Of a stretch of 64,000 nucleotides of DNA, positions 8,165 to 16,913 are shown piece after piece. The stretch spans positions 1-64,000 of the forward strand of contig JAJQEU010000120.1 of the NCBI GenBank assembly GCA_021201535.1, read 5' to 3'. Numbering within the stretch: the first letter of the stretch is position 1; every line of letters starts with the position of its first letter. The translations under genes were made by a program, and so were the position numbers. The notes beneath the pieces were generated by a model. That model was not told where the DNA came from and did not search any database. It worked only from the letters and a program-made list of their open reading frames with translations. The DNA comes from Clostridiales bacterium (GTDB taxonomy: Bacteria; Bacillota; Clostridia; Lachnospirales; Lachnospiraceae).

Positions 8165-9145
8165 TCAGAATCCGAAATATTCGTCCAGCCCGTCCGCGAT
8201 TCCCTGCACGATCTTATACTGATATTCATCCGTCGCCATCTTCTGATCCTCTGTCGGGTTCGTCATATAACCCATCTCGATAATGGTAGTCGGAACGGTC
8301 GCCCAGTTGATGCCGGACATGGTATCCGTCTCCCATACCTTATTCCGGGCAGCCCCTGTCTGCGCGACCATATGGTCCAGGATCGCCGTGGCCAGCGCCT
8401 TGCTCTCGCTGTACAGATACGCATTGTACGGATTGGATGACGTCTGGCAGATCGTCATCATGCCGTTCGTACTGCTGTCCTCGGAACCGTCCGCGTGAAT
8501 GCGGACAAAAGCGTCCGCATTGGCATTGTTGGCGATCGCCGCCCTCTCACTGTTGGAAATATCCACATCATTGCTCGTCCGCGTCATAATGACCTGATAG
8601 CCTCTGGACTCCAGCTCCGACTGGAGCTTCAGGGAGACCTGGAGGTTCAGCTCATATTCCGCCAGTCCGGTGCTCACACCGCTGGTGCCGCCGGTCACCT
8701 TTGCCTTTGTGGTGGATGCTCCCGGACCGATCGGCTCCTGCTCACTGTTGCCGTATCGCTGATGCCCCGGGTCGATCACGACCAGCTTTTCACTGCGCCC
8801 GCCGCTCCCGCCGTCAGAGCTGTCGGCCTCCTCCGCTATGACATCACTGCTTTCCGCATCCGCGGTCTGACTGTCAGCCTCCGCGGCCTCACTCTCATCC
8901 GCCGTTTCCTCAACCGTCCCTGTAATCTCCTCTGTATTTTCCGATCCCGTCTCTGCGACTTCTTCATCTGCGGAAGTGTCACTCTCCACCTCCGCTTCCT
9001 CCTGCTCCTCCTCCACGGATAAGAAAGAATCCGTGGAAGATACCACACCGGCCTGTTCCGTCTCAGCACTGCCGCAGCCGACCGGAAGAAATGCTGCAAA
9101 ACAGAGTATCAGAAAAAAACAGCACAATTTTTTCCGAACATTCAT
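8165..9145 (-). CDS. Lipoprotein N-acetylmuramoyl-L-alanine amidase (Amidase_3)
   Basis: A 326-aa secreted cell-wall hydrolase that cuts the bond between N-acetylmuramic acid and L-alanine in peptidoglycan. The N terminus has a lipoprotein signal peptide ending in LPVGC (Cys 24), so the protein is anchored to the outer face of the membrane. An acidic Ser/Glu-rich linker of about 90 residues follows. The Amidase_3 domain then begins at VVIDPGHQ near 124, with the second zinc region at RIHADGS near 225 and the catalytic Glu in [10 protein letters not shown] near 298. Start: ATG at 9145 with GAGGAG upstream. It lies between glyA and serS as a single gene. Confidence 0.93.
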   Translation of the reverse strand: MNVRKKLCCFFLILCFAAFLPVGCGSAETEQAGVVSSTDSFLSVEEEQEEAEVESDTSADEEVAETGSENTEEITGTVEETADESEAAEADSQTADAESSDVIAEEADSSDGGSGGRSEKLVVIDPGHQRYGNSEQEPIGPGASTTKAKVTGGTSGVSTGLAEYELNLQVSLKLQSELESRGYQVIMTRTSNDVDISNSERAAIANNANADAFVRIHADGSEDSSTNGMMTICQTSSNPYNAYLYSESKALATAILDHMVAQTGAARNKVWETDTMSGINWATVPTTIIEMGYMTNPTEDQKMATDEYQYKIVQGIADGLDEYFGF

Positions 9146-9208
9146 ACATCGGTCTCCTCATTTCATCAGTTTTTCCGGATAAAGTAATCGACTTTTGTCG
9201 TTCATGAG

Positions 9209-9250
9209 AAAAAGGCTGCCTCACAGATGCACATCCATACAGCAGCCTTT
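9209..9250 (-). terminator. Terminator of glyA
   Basis: On the minus strand AAAGGCTGC and GCAGCCTTT form a nine-pair stem with a 22-base loop, followed by TTCTC, just after the glyA stop codon. It fits an intrinsic terminator with a modest U-tract. Confidence 0.7.
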
Positions 9251-9259
9251 CATTTTTGA

Positions 9260-10504
9260 TTATTTCAACGGATATTTCGCCACAAGCCCGTCCACGATCT
9301 TGCGCGCCTTCTCCACACCGGCCTCACCCTCTTTGATGACCAGAGAGATTGCCTCCGCAATCAGGTCCATATCTCCCGTGTTCATGCCGCGGGATGTCAC
9401 GGACGGTGTGCCGAGACGGATGCCGCTCGTCACAAAAGGCGACTTCGGATCGTTCGGGATCGTGTTCTTGTTCGCCGTGATATGAGCCTCATCCAGAAGC
9501 TTCTCCACGGCTTTCCCCGTCAGATCAAAGGGAGTTAAATCAATCAGCATCAGATGGTTGTCCGTGCCGCCGGATACGATGCGGATACCGCGGGCCATCA
9601 GTCCCTTTGAGAGTGCCTGCGCATTGTCCACCACCCCCTGCTGATATACTTTAAAGGAATCACTCAGCGCCTCCTTAAAGCAGACTGCCTTCGCCGCGAT
9701 CACATGCATCAGGGGACCGCCCTGAATCCCTGGAAACACTGCCTTATTGAAATTGAAATTGTTTTTCTCCATGGACTCTTTTGACACCAGGATCATACCG
9801 CCCCTCGGCCCGCGCAGCGTCTTATGCGTCGTAGTCGTCACAACATCTGCGTAGTGCATGGGACTCGGATGAAGCCCTGCCGCCACCAGTCCGGCGATAT
9901 GAGCCATGTCCACCATCAGATATGCGCCGACCCTGTCCGCGATCTCACGGAAACGCGAAAAATCGATCGTCCTCGCGTAAGCGCTCGCGCCCGCGATGAT
10001 CATTTTCGGCTGACACTCCAACGCGATCCGCTCCACCTCATCATAATCGATAAAGCCTGTGTCGTCCACGCCGTAAGGGACAATATGAAAATACACACCG
10101 GAGAAATTCACCGGTGAACCGTGCGTCAGATGTCCGCCGTGATCCAGGTTCATACCCATCACCGTGTCGCCCGGCTGCAGCAGTGAAAACTGCACCGCCA
10201 TATTCGCCTGTGCGCCCGAATGAGGCTGTACATTGACATACTCCGCGTCAAAAAGCTGCTTCGCGCGCTCTCTGGCCAGCTCCTCCACCACATCCACGCA
10301 CTGGCAGCCGCCGTAGTAGCGCTTCGCCGGATATCCCTCCGCGTATTTGTTCGTCATCACGCTGCCCTGCGCCTCCATCACGGCCGGGCTCACCCAGTTC
10401 TCCGACGCAATCAGTTCAATGTGCTCATTCTGCCGATTCAGCTCCGCGTCGATGGCATCCGCCACCTCCGGGTCAACAGCCCGAATCTCATCTGTTCCGT
10501 ACAT
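9260..10504 (-). CDS. glyA: Serine hydroxymethyltransferase
   Basis: A 414-aa PLP enzyme that interconverts serine and glycine while loading a one-carbon unit onto tetrahydrofolate, feeding purine, thymidylate and methionine synthesis. The PLP lysine lies in [16 protein letters not shown] near residue 229. The N-terminal substrate region [12 protein letters not shown] is intact. The track ORF begins 19 codons upstream, but the ATG at 10504 has GGAGGAAAAAGC directly before it and gives the usual N terminus. A strong promoter lies 66 bases upstream, with a small GGGCA/TGCCC hairpin in the leader. It is flanked by its own terminator, so it is probably monocistronic. Confidence 0.97.
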   Translation of the reverse strand: MYGTDEIRAVDPEVADAIDAELNRQNEHIELIASENWVSPAVMEAQGSVMTNKYAEGYPAKRYYGGCQCVDVVEELARERAKQLFDAEYVNVQPHSGAQANMAVQFSLLQPGDTVMGMNLDHGGHLTHGSPVNFSGVYFHIVPYGVDDTGFIDYDEVERIALECQPKMIIAGASAYARTIDFSRFREIADRVGAYLMVDMAHIAGLVAAGLHPSPMHYADVVTTTTHKTLRGPRGGMILVSKESMEKNNFNFNKAVFPGIQGGPLMHVIAAKAVCFKEALSDSFKVYQQGVVDNAQALSKGLMARGIRIVSGGTDNHLMLIDLTPFDLTGKAVEKLLDEAHITANKNTIPNDPKSPFVTSGIRLGTPSVTSRGMNTGDMDLIAEAISLVIKEGEAGVEKARKIVDGLVAKYPLK

Positions 10505-10569
10505 GCTTTTTCCTCCAAAACCATTGTCTTTTCTTTTATTTTCCGTGCGGGCAGTGCCCAATCCGTATT

Positions 10570-10598
10570 ATTATAGACAACTTTTTCACAGATTTCAA
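10570..10598 (-). promoter_or_regulatory. Strong promoter of glyA
   Basis: On the minus strand TTGAAA, exactly 17 bases and TATAAT precede glyA. Only one base departs from the sigma-A consensus. Confidence 0.8.
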
Positions 10599-10615
10599 TC
10601 TTTTCTTTACAGGGT

Positions 10616-10643
10616 TCCGATTTTTCCGATTTTCCGATTTTCT
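10616..10643. repeat. Short CCGATTTT direct repeats
   Basis: Three to four successive copies of a CCGATTTT/TCCGATTTT unit lie between the end of the MATE gene and the glyA promoter. They may be slippage products or a binding site. No function can be assigned. Confidence 0.5.
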
Positions 10644-10650
10644 GGTATCA

Positions 10651-12006
10651 TCACATCTTCACCCGCGGACGCTTCCATCGGCCTGTCAGCGCGAAAATCC
10701 CTCCGATCCCGAGCGTTGCGCAGGGTGCGAACACATAGGACAGCGCAATCCCGTTAAATCCCATCGCCGTTTTCTGGCTCAATATCCAGGCAAGCGCATA
10801 GCGCACCACAAAGGCAGCGACCAGCGCACCGATCATCGTAATATGCGTGTACCCCGCGCCGGTCAGCAGCCCGTTGACACAGAACATCACATTTTCAATC
10901 AGAATACAGAGAATGAATATCCTCATAAACGGGATCCCGATCTCAATCACACCCGCCTCTGTCGTAAATACACCGAGCAGCTGACCCGGAAAAATCTCAC
11001 AAATGATGCATACAGCCACCGCGATCACCGTCGCCAGCAAAATGCCGTATCCGAGTCCGCGCAGAATGCGTTTGTAATCCTTCCCAGGCAGATTCTGTGC
11101 CGTCAGCGTGACGATCGCCGCCATCATCGCCTGTGCGGGCAGAACCGCAAAAGTATAGACTTTATTGGTCGCTCCCGCAGCCGCCGCGGCCTGCACGCCG
11201 TAGCTGTTGATCAGGGCACTGAGCAGCAAAAAGGAGATATTCGTCAGTACAAACTGGCACATCTGGGGAAATCCCACCTTCAGCGTCTCCGTCAGCCAGT
11301 GCCGGACAACGCGGAATTGTTTCAGCACAAACCGATAGACCGACACCTTTTTCAGCACAAACACAATCATGAGAATCATGCTCAGCGCCTGCGCCGTAAC
11401 CGTAGCCAGAGCCGCTCCCGCAGTTCCCAGAGAGAACACCGCCACAAACAGAATATCCAGCACGATGTTCACAGCCGTCGACACAATGGCGAATATCATG
11501 GGCGCCGTGGACTCTCCGATTCCCCGCAGCAGCCCGTACAGCGCATTATAGATATAGACAAAAAAGGTACCGCACATGTACACGATCAGATAACTCTTCG
11601 CGCCGTCAAACGCCTCCTCCGGCACATTGAGCGCTGTGAGCAGAGGCGTTGACAATCCGATGATGCCCGCCATAAGGACAGCGGCCATCAGCAGAGAAAA
11701 AATCAGCGTAGTATTGACAGCCTTTGAAATCTCTTTCTGCCGGCCGGCGCCGGTCAGCTGACCGACCACCACCGCCTCCGCGTTGGAGTAGGCGCTGATG
11801 ATCACAAAGACGATCATCACCACCTGTCCGCCCACATTCACCGCCGTGATGCCGGCGGAACCGAGAACTCTGCCCACGATCACCATATCCACAACATTAT
11901 AGACCGCCTGAAGCAGATTCGTACATATGATCGGCAGAGCAAACCTGTACAGTTTTCGCGCCACCGGCCCCGTTGTCAGATCTCTGACGTCTGTAACCCC
12001 ACTCAT
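10651..12006 (-). CDS. MATE family multidrug/metabolite efflux transporter
   Basis: A 451-aa integral membrane protein with about twelve hydrophobic segments in two related halves (each about 220 residues). It matches the MATE/NorM fold, which exports cationic drugs or metabolites using a sodium or proton gradient. The first half begins PIICTNLLQAVYNVVDMVIVGR near 24, a common MATE opening. Start: ATG at 12006 with AGAGGAAG upstream. It sits alone between an aldo/keto reductase and glyA, and there is no adjacent regulator. The substrate cannot be told from the sequence. Confidence 0.92.
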   Translation of the reverse strand: MSGVTDVRDLTTGPVARKLYRFALPIICTNLLQAVYNVVDMVIVGRVLGSAGITAVNVGGQVVMIVFVIISAYSNAEAVVVGQLTGAGRQKEISKAVNTTLIFSLLMAAVLMAGIIGLSTPLLTALNVPEEAFDGAKSYLIVYMCGTFFVYIYNALYGLLRGIGESTAPMIFAIVSTAVNIVLDILFVAVFSLGTAGAALATVTAQALSMILMIVFVLKKVSVYRFVLKQFRVVRHWLTETLKVGFPQMCQFVLTNISFLLLSALINSYGVQAAAAAGATNKVYTFAVLPAQAMMAAIVTLTAQNLPGKDYKRILRGLGYGILLATVIAVAVCIICEIFPGQLLGVFTTEAGVIEIGIPFMRIFILCILIENVMFCVNGLLTGAGYTHITMIGALVAAFVVRYALAWILSQKTAMGFNGIALSYVFAPCATLGIGGIFALTGRWKRPRVKM

Positions 12007-12074
12007 GTCACTTCCTCTTTCTGTGTATTACATACAAAAATCAGTCAATACCGCACAAATAATCATGAAATATC

Positions 12075-12105
12075 CTGCAAAGGTCAAAATTCCGACCATT
12101 TGCAG
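12075..12105 (-). terminator. Terminator-like hairpin after the aldo/keto reductase
   Basis: CTGCAAAGGTC and GACCATTTGCAG form an eleven-pair stem with one bulge and an eight-base loop, seven bases past the stop codon. No long U-tract follows, so it may terminate weakly or protect the 3' end. Confidence 0.4.
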
Positions 12106-12111
12106 TCACTG

Positions 12112-13248
12112 TCAGGATTTCAGCAGCTCCGTGAATCTCGTCATCGCCTCAGAGATCTTAATCTCCTGCGGACAGACCGCCTCGCAGCTCCTGCAGCCGA
12201 CGCAGGCAGACGGCCGCTTATCCTTCGGAACACGTGCCAGCGCCATCGGTGCGATAAAACCGCCGCCTGTAAAGGCATGCTCGTTATACAGAGAAAGCAA
12301 TGACGGAATATCCAGTTCCTGCGGACAATAGGATGTACAATAACGGCAGGCAGTACACGGGAGCACATTTTTCTGAAGCATTTCCCCCGAAATCGCCATC
12401 AGACCGTCCCATTCCTCTTTTTCAAGAGGACGTTCTGTATCAAAAATTCCGATATTCTCTTTCAACTGTTCGAAATTTGACATACCCGAAAGCGTGACAA
12501 CCACTTCGGGGATCGTCTGAAGGAAACGGAATGACCAGCCCGGAATGCTTTCATCGGGGCGCATGGTCTTCAGCCTTTCAATATATTCATCCGCAAGGGA
12601 TACGAGCTTGCCGCCGCGCAGCGGTTCCATCACCCAGACCGGAATCTGATATTCCCGGAAAAGTTCAATCTTACGCTTCGCCTCCTGGAAATCATAATCC
12701 ACCCAGTTCAGTTGAATCTGCCCGAATTCCATATCCTTTCCGTATGCTTCAAGGAAACGCTTTGTCACCTCATAATCACCATGTACGGAAAAGCCGAGAT
12801 GCCGGATCCTGCCGTTTTTCTTCTGCTCCGTCAGATATGTATATACACCGTACTGTTCATCGTCCAGATAAGCGTCAATATTCATGGAACAAACATTGTG
12901 GAACAGATAAAAATCAAAATAATCTACCTGGCATTTCTCCAGCTGCTTTTCAAAAATCTCCTCCACCTTCGTCATGTTCGCAAGATCATATCCCGGAAAC
13001 TTCGATGCCAGATAAAACCCGTCTCTGGGATGCTTTTTCAGAGCTCTTCCCATTACCAGCTCTGACTGGCCTTCGTGATAGCCCCAGGCCGTATCATAAT
13101 AGTTGATGCCGTGCGCCATCGCGTAATCCACCATTTCCTGTGTGGCAGGTTCATCAATCTGTCCTTCCTTTCCGTCGATGACCGGCAGACGCATCGCGCC
13201 CAGACCCAAAGCGGAAAGCTCCATGTCCTGAAATTTTCTGTAAACCAT
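12112..13248 (-). CDS. Aldo/keto reductase with C-terminal 2[4Fe-4S] ferredoxin domain
   Basis: A 378-aa oxidoreductase. Residues 1-270 form an aldo/keto reductase barrel with a recognisable tetrad: Asp and Tyr in YYDTAWGYHEGQSE near 46-54, Lys in LASKFPG and His in FYLFHNV. The C-terminal 100 residues carry two cysteine clusters (CTACRYCTSYCPQ near 286 and CVGCRSCEAVCPQ near 344) typical of bacterial ferredoxin-type clusters. Such fusions are common in Clostridia and probably couple the barrel to ferredoxin-level electrons; the substrate is unknown. Start: ATG at 13248 with GAGGAGGG upstream, not the earlier track start. Apparently a single gene. Confidence 0.93.
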   Translation of the reverse strand: MVYRKFQDMELSALGLGAMRLPVIDGKEGQIDEPATQEMVDYAMAHGINYYDTAWGYHEGQSELVMGRALKKHPRDGFYLASKFPGYDLANMTKVEEIFEKQLEKCQVDYFDFYLFHNVCSMNIDAYLDDEQYGVYTYLTEQKKNGRIRHLGFSVHGDYEVTKRFLEAYGKDMEFGQIQLNWVDYDFQEAKRKIELFREYQIPVWVMEPLRGGKLVSLADEYIERLKTMRPDESIPGWSFRFLQTIPEVVVTLSGMSNFEQLKENIGIFDTERPLEKEEWDGLMAISGEMLQKNVLPCTACRYCTSYCPQELDIPSLLSLYNEHAFTGGGFIAPMALARVPKDKRPSACVGCRSCEAVCPQEIKISEAMTRFTELLKS

Positions 13249-13357
13249 ACTGTACCCTCCTCTATGATTATTTGACCGGTTCACGAAATTTTTTGTAAAT
13301 CATCGTGCCATTTTCCTTCCTTCTCTTATAGCCGGCAGTCAGGAACTGACGCAGCGT

Positions 13358-13957
13358 TCATTCCAGTGCCTGACCCTGAATCGTCAGAATTCCCTCTTCA
13401 TTCAGTCCGCAGGAAACCCACGCGGCACCGTCATTGTCGCCCAGCATGCCGTCCTCATCGGCATACCAGTAATACGTGCCTGTACCGTCCTCCGTGTAAT
13501 CGCCGTACGCGGTCGTGAGCTCCTCAGCCATGGCGTCCACATCCGTCTGGCTCACCTCGTCGTCGCAGGTCCAGCAATAAGTCTCCACGATATCCACGCC
13601 CTCAAATACAACAGTTCCCACATGGTCAAACACCTCGAGCGTCACATCCGATCCGACCACAAGAAAATCGGCTCCCAGATAAAAATACTCGTCATAACTG
13701 TCCTCGAGCTCGTCTGTATTCTCAAAAATGGTCTGACCCAGGGAAAGCGTCATATAATCCACAAGCATGGCATTGGATGTGATCTGCACCTCACCGGAAT
13801 TCATCTGCTTCCGATACTGCACCACCGAGATCAGGACGATGACCGCGATCGCCGCAAAAAAAATAATCGGCGGAACCATCTGTCTGCGCACATCCTTCCG
13901 GTGCAGCTCATACATCATATAAGCAGAATTATCCTCTTCCATATTTTTATTCATCCT
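13358..13957 (-). CDS. Hypothetical membrane-anchored extracytoplasmic protein
   Basis: A 199-aa protein that I do not recognise. A charged cytoplasmic N terminus of about 22 residues is followed by one hydrophobic segment (PPIIFFAAIAVIVLISVV). The rest is a polar, acidic domain rich in Asp, Tyr and Val that should lie outside the cell. Two cysteines in the short CWTCD motif could form a disulfide. The track ORF starts 94 codons upstream, but that part encodes 33-bp DNA repeats. The ATG at 13957 has AGAGGAAG upstream and is the credible start. It lies between the HPr-like gene and the aldo/keto reductase. No function is proposed. Confidence 0.7.
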   Translation of the reverse strand, partial: RMNKNMEEDNSAYMMYELHRKDVRRQMVPPIIFFAAIAVIVLISVVQYRKQMNSGEVQITSNAMLVDYMTLSLGQTIFENTDELEDSYDEYFYLGADFLVVGSDVTLEVFDHVGTVVFEGVDIVETYCWTCDDEVSQTDVDAMAEELTTAYGDYTEDGTGTYYWYADEDGMLGDNDGAAWVSCGLNEEGILTIQGQALE

Positions 13958-14011
13958 GTTCTTCCTCTTTTCATAAAGATAATCACCCGCTGTCCTCCCC
14001 GACGGATTCTG

Positions 14012-14110
14012 CAGACTGTCACCCGGCAAACAGAGATTCGCTGCTTTTGTTGCGGATCCACGCACGCCTTCAATCGTCAGACTGTCGCCCGGCAAACGGA
14101 CATTCGCTGC
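14012..14110. repeat. Two 33-bp imperfect direct repeats
   Basis: CAGACTGTC..CCCGGCAAAC..CATTCGCTGC-type units at 14012-14044 and 14078-14110 differ at three positions and have a 66-bp period. Short self-complementary pieces (GCTGACGCAGC, GTGCTTCGCAC) follow. They lie upstream of the membrane-anchored unknown and inflate its ORF, but have no ribosome binding site in front. Confidence 0.7.
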
Positions 14111-14216
14111 TGACGCAGCGATCCGCCATCTATGAAAATCGAATGCTCCGTGCTTCGCACAGGCGGCAGAACACGTTTCTACAAGTTTAACACGACGTGC
14201 AAAAGGAATCAAGGAC

Positions 14217-14255
14217 AAAAAAGGAACGCCCTCTGTCAATCAAAGAGAGCATTCC
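14217..14255 (-). terminator. Terminator of the HPr-like gene
   Basis: On the minus strand GGAATGCTCTCT pairs with AGAGGGCGTTCC (two mismatches), followed by six T residues. It lies about 65 bases after the stop codon and is a good intrinsic terminator. Confidence 0.75.
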
Positions 14256-14320
14256 CATCTGTGTCTTAAAGTTCCTTATGAGCCCCGTATGCGTCCTGCG
14301 CCTGATCCGGGCGCTCATTC

Positions 14321-14548
14321 CTAAGCAACGCCGTATTTATTCAGAATCTGTTCAAATCTGCCGTCCATACCGACATAGGTAACGGTTAATCTCCTGCACA
14401 AGCCCAGACTGAGGACCCCGAGAAAGGATTTCGCATCCACCATCGCTCTTTCACACTGCAGATTGATATCGAAATCACATGCGGAGGCAGCCTTCACAAA
14501 CTCCTGCACTTCATCCGTTGCTTTTAACTGAATCATTGTCTGTTTCAT
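14321..14548 (-). CDS. HPr-family-like protein lacking the phosphorylatable histidine
   Basis: A 75-aa protein whose length and pattern match HPr, the phosphocarrier of the PTS. The segment MVDAKSFLGVLSLGL near residues 36-50 keeps the HPr Ser-46 region (KSxxGVLSL). The N-terminal loop that should contain the active-site His (GLHARPA type) reads DEVQEFVKAASACDF and has no His. It therefore cannot carry phosphate in the usual way and may act as a regulatory partner, as Crh does for CcpA. Start: ATG at 14548 with AAAGGG upstream; the GTG four codons earlier is less likely. It has its own promoter, leader hairpin and terminator. Confidence 0.8.
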   Translation of the reverse strand: MKQTMIQLKATDEVQEFVKAASACDFDINLQCERAMVDAKSFLGVLSLGLCRRLTVTYVGMDGRFEQILNKYGVA

Positions 14549-14587
14549 CAATAAAATCACCCTTTCTGCAACTCATCAAACAGGTCT

Positions 14588-14619
14588 GATATTTTCACAG
14601 GCATAGCCGTGAAAATATC
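14588..14619 (-). promoter_or_regulatory. Leader hairpin before the HPr-like gene
   Basis: GATATTTTCAC and GTGAAAATATC form a perfect eleven-pair stem closed by a small GGC/GCC inner stem. It lies within the transcribed leader, about 40 bases before the start codon. Position and strength suggest a control or stability element; none is known to me. Confidence 0.5.
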
Positions 14620-14647
14620 GTTTGTCTTGCTGGTACCTTTCCCGCAC

Positions 14648-14676
14648 ATTAAAACACAACATTTCAGATTTGTCAA
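14648..14676 (-). promoter_or_regulatory. Promoter of the HPr-like gene
   Basis: On the minus strand a perfect TTGACA, a 17-base spacer and TTTAAT precede the HPr-like gene by about 100 bases. Confidence 0.75.
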
Positions 14677-14759
14677 ATCTTTCCTGTATACAATATGCAA
14701 TACATTATATTTTATTCCTTATTTTGGCGCACGATTCCGCCATTTTTTACAGGTCAGCC

Positions 14760-15524
14760 TCAGCCCCTGTTTTGCAGCAGGATGACCGCATATGCCATCG
14801 CCAGTTCACATACCTGCAGGAAAAACCCCTGAATATCTCCGGTGATTCCTCCGAATTTCCGCAAGGCCATCCGTCGGCAGAGCAGGCAGGTAATGACAGC
14901 CGCGGCAGCCGCCGGGATTCCTCTGCGCCAGTCCAGAAAAATCACGGCACATATACATACCGCCGCCTCAACAGCCAGACATATCCGACATTTTTTCCGG
15001 TCAGCCGCAGAAGAAAATGAGGCTGCCAGACCGCTGTCTTTCGCGCATGGAAATGTACAGATACCGAATCCGCTGAGCGCCCGGCTCAGCGCAAAACAGA
15101 TACCCAGTGTCATAACCGATGCCGGCTCCGCCTCTGACCAGATACCGGTCGCCGCCAGAAAATACCCGCAGCAGACAATGACGGCAAAAGCTCCCGCGTG
15201 AGAGTCCTTTAAAATCTCCAGCCGCCGCTCTTCTGTCTGCCAGGACCCCAGAGCGTCCGCCGTATCCAGCAGGCCATCCAGATGGATGCCGCCGGAAATG
15301 ACCACCGGAATCAGGACAAAAACAGCTGCCCGCAGCAAACTGCCGATCCCCAGTGCTTCCGCTGCCAGAGACCAGAGCCATATCACTGCACCGATCACGA
15401 CTCCCACCAGAGGGAAAAAGCAAAGAGCATAGCGCATATTCTGTTCCGTCCATCTGACCTGCGGCATCGGGATCTTAGAGTATAAAGAAAATGCCACGAT
15501 CATGTTTTCCAGCCATTTCATCAT
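14760..15524 (-). CDS. cobS: Adenosylcobinamide-GDP ribazoletransferase (cobalamin synthase)
   Basis: A 254-aa integral membrane enzyme that joins adenosylcobinamide-GDP to alpha-ribazole, making adenosylcobalamin (or its phosphate). Family landmarks are present: the N-terminal FSLYSKIPMP near residues 12-21, and GGIHLDGLLDTADALGSW near 79, whose Asp residues bind metal. Several hydrophobic helices follow. Its start overlaps the cobU stop by four bases (ATGA), so the pair is coupled. Other corrinoid genes (cbiB, cbiC) lie 22 kb away. I see no cobalamin riboswitch in front of either group. Confidence 0.95.
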   Translation of the reverse strand: MMKWLENMIVAFSLYSKIPMPQVRWTEQNMRYALCFFPLVGVVIGAVIWLWSLAAEALGIGSLLRAAVFVLIPVVISGGIHLDGLLDTADALGSWQTEERRLEILKDSHAGAFAVIVCCGYFLAATGIWSEAEPASVMTLGICFALSRALSGFGICTFPCAKDSGLAASFSSAADRKKCRICLAVEAAVCICAVIFLDWRRGIPAAAAAVITCLLCRRMALRKFGGITGDIQGFFLQVCELAMAYAVILLQNRG

Positions 15525-16129
15525 AAAACTTCCATTTTCATCCGGGATCGCAGACGGCTGACTGCAGGAGTCTGAACCAGCTGCCGCCGTTCCGTGATAT
15601 CAGGCCGATCCCTTTTTATAATGACAGGTATACCGTGCACCACCTCCGCCACCTCATCCGCAACAACTGCAATCTCCCGGTTGATCCGTGCCAGACACTG
15701 TCTGTAAAGCTCTGTCTCCGGCGTATACGTCACTCCGTCCGAAAACACCTGACTGGTCACGACAATCACATGTCCGGCCCATTCCGTCAGTCTCTTTACT
15801 CCGTTCAGAATCGCCGCGGTCGCCTGATCCGCATCCCGCCTTCCATCCGGAGAAAACATCTCATTGGCAAGTAAATTTGACAGACATTCCAGCAGAATCG
15901 TATCATATGGCGCGATCGCGGCCTGTTCCAGATGTGTATAACATTCGAGCGTATCAAAGCCCCGTCCGTCTCTCATACGGCGATGCCGGGCAATACGCAT
16001 GACGCTCTCCTCATCATGAGGCTCCATGGCTGCGATATAAAGCTTTTTCCCGGGGAAAAGCTCCGTGCAGCGCCGCTCCGCATATTCCGACTTTCCGCTG
16101 CCGCTCCCTCCGATCACCAGTATCAGCAT
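15521..16129 (-). CDS. cobU: Adenosylcobinamide kinase / adenosylcobinamide-phosphate guanylyltransferase
   Basis: A 202-aa bifunctional enzyme that phosphorylates adenosylcobinamide and transfers GMP to it, supplying CobS. A P-loop GGSGSGKSEYAER lies at residues 6-18. ADEVAEVVHGIPV near the C terminus matches the family's ADEV..VVAG.P ending. The loop normally reading TNEVG.GIVP is TSQVFSDGVTYTPE here, a mild divergence. The track start is 16 codons too early. The ATG at 16129 has GAAGAGGAG upstream and places the P-loop where the family has it. It follows thiN by 65 bases, so the housekeeping operon may read into it. Confidence 0.92.
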   Translation of the reverse strand: MLILVIGGSGSGKSEYAERRCTELFPGKKLYIAAMEPHDEESVMRIARHRRMRDGRGFDTLECYTHLEQAAIAPYDTILLECLSNLLANEMFSPDGRRDADQATAAILNGVKRLTEWAGHVIVVTSQVFSDGVTYTPETELYRQCLARINREIAVVADEVAEVVHGIPVIIKRDRPDITERRQLVQTPAVSRLRSRMKMEVL

Positions 16130-16194
16130 AGATGACTCCTCTTCATTCAGCAGTCCGGTCAGGACCGATGGCTTCACAACATGCCCTTTTCTTA

Positions 16195-16842
16195 TCAGTC
16201 CCTCGACTCAATGACAAGCAGAATCCCGCTCTTCATCTCAATGCGGGCCTCCTCATCCCGGATCTCATTGCTCACCCCGCGCGCTTTCCCGGAAGTCAGG
16301 GTAAAATTCTCCGTCTCATAAGCAAATCCGGTCAGTGTCAGCCCCTCCACCTGCGGCGTAAACGGGAGCAGCGATACATACCGGCCAAACTGCTCCTCTC
16401 TTCGAATCGTCAGCGTATCCCGTATCATCCGGATCCGGTTATGTTCATCCAGGATAACGCATGCTGCCCCCGCTTCCATCGCCGGCAGAAGCAGCTGCAG
16501 ATTCCCAAACACATGATCCAGACGACTCCCGGTAGCCCCCAGCAGAGTGATCCGGTCGGCGCCCGCACGGATCGCATGCAGGATGGCAAGCTCCGTATCC
16601 GTCTCATCCTTCCGCGCAGGAAACGTCAGAATCCGCTCCGGACATTTTTTCTGAAAAACCCGCAGCACATCCGGGTCCGCCGAGTCAAAATCTCCCAGGA
16701 TCACATCCGGCCATATGCCCGCTTCACAACAGAAATTCAAACCGGAATCCGCTGAGATCACACAGTCCCACACCCCTGTATCCACCTGTTTTTTTGCAAA
16801 AGGGAGGTCTATATGACCTCCCGTTATAATCAAAGTATTCAT
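16195..16842 (-). CDS. thiN: Thiamine pyrophosphokinase
   Basis: A 215-aa enzyme that converts thiamine to thiamine pyrophosphate with ATP. The catalytic acidic motif is seen as ILGDFDSADPD near residues 48-58. KDETDTELAI near 78-87 and GATGSRLDHVFGN near 101-113 are the other family blocks. Length is normal. The position after rsgA-rpe is the same as in Bacillus (the yloS locus), which supports the call. Start: ATG at 16842; the upstream AAAAGGGAGG-type sequence is not obvious, so the start is a little uncertain. It is 71 bases downstream of rpe. Confidence 0.93.
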   Translation of the reverse strand: MNTLIITGGHIDLPFAKKQVDTGVWDCVISADSGLNFCCEAGIWPDVILGDFDSADPDVLRVFQKKCPERILTFPARKDETDTELAILHAIRAGADRITLLGATGSRLDHVFGNLQLLLPAMEAGAACVILDEHNRIRMIRDTLTIRREEQFGRYVSLLPFTPQVEGLTLTGFAYETENFTLTSGKARGVSNEIRDEEARIEMKSGILLVIESRD

Positions 16843-16913
16843 GTCCGTCCTTATTCTGAAACTAATGATTCTCCGTCTTCATCATCTGAATATCCGCCGG
16901 TTTCATCAGAACA

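Noticed and set aside
14561-16129. Cobalamin riboswitch for cobU-cobS or cbiB-cbiC
   Set aside because: I looked for a B12-box-like sequence (GCCAGGAGACCTGCC type) in the gaps around both groups, including 39805-39891, and did not find one.
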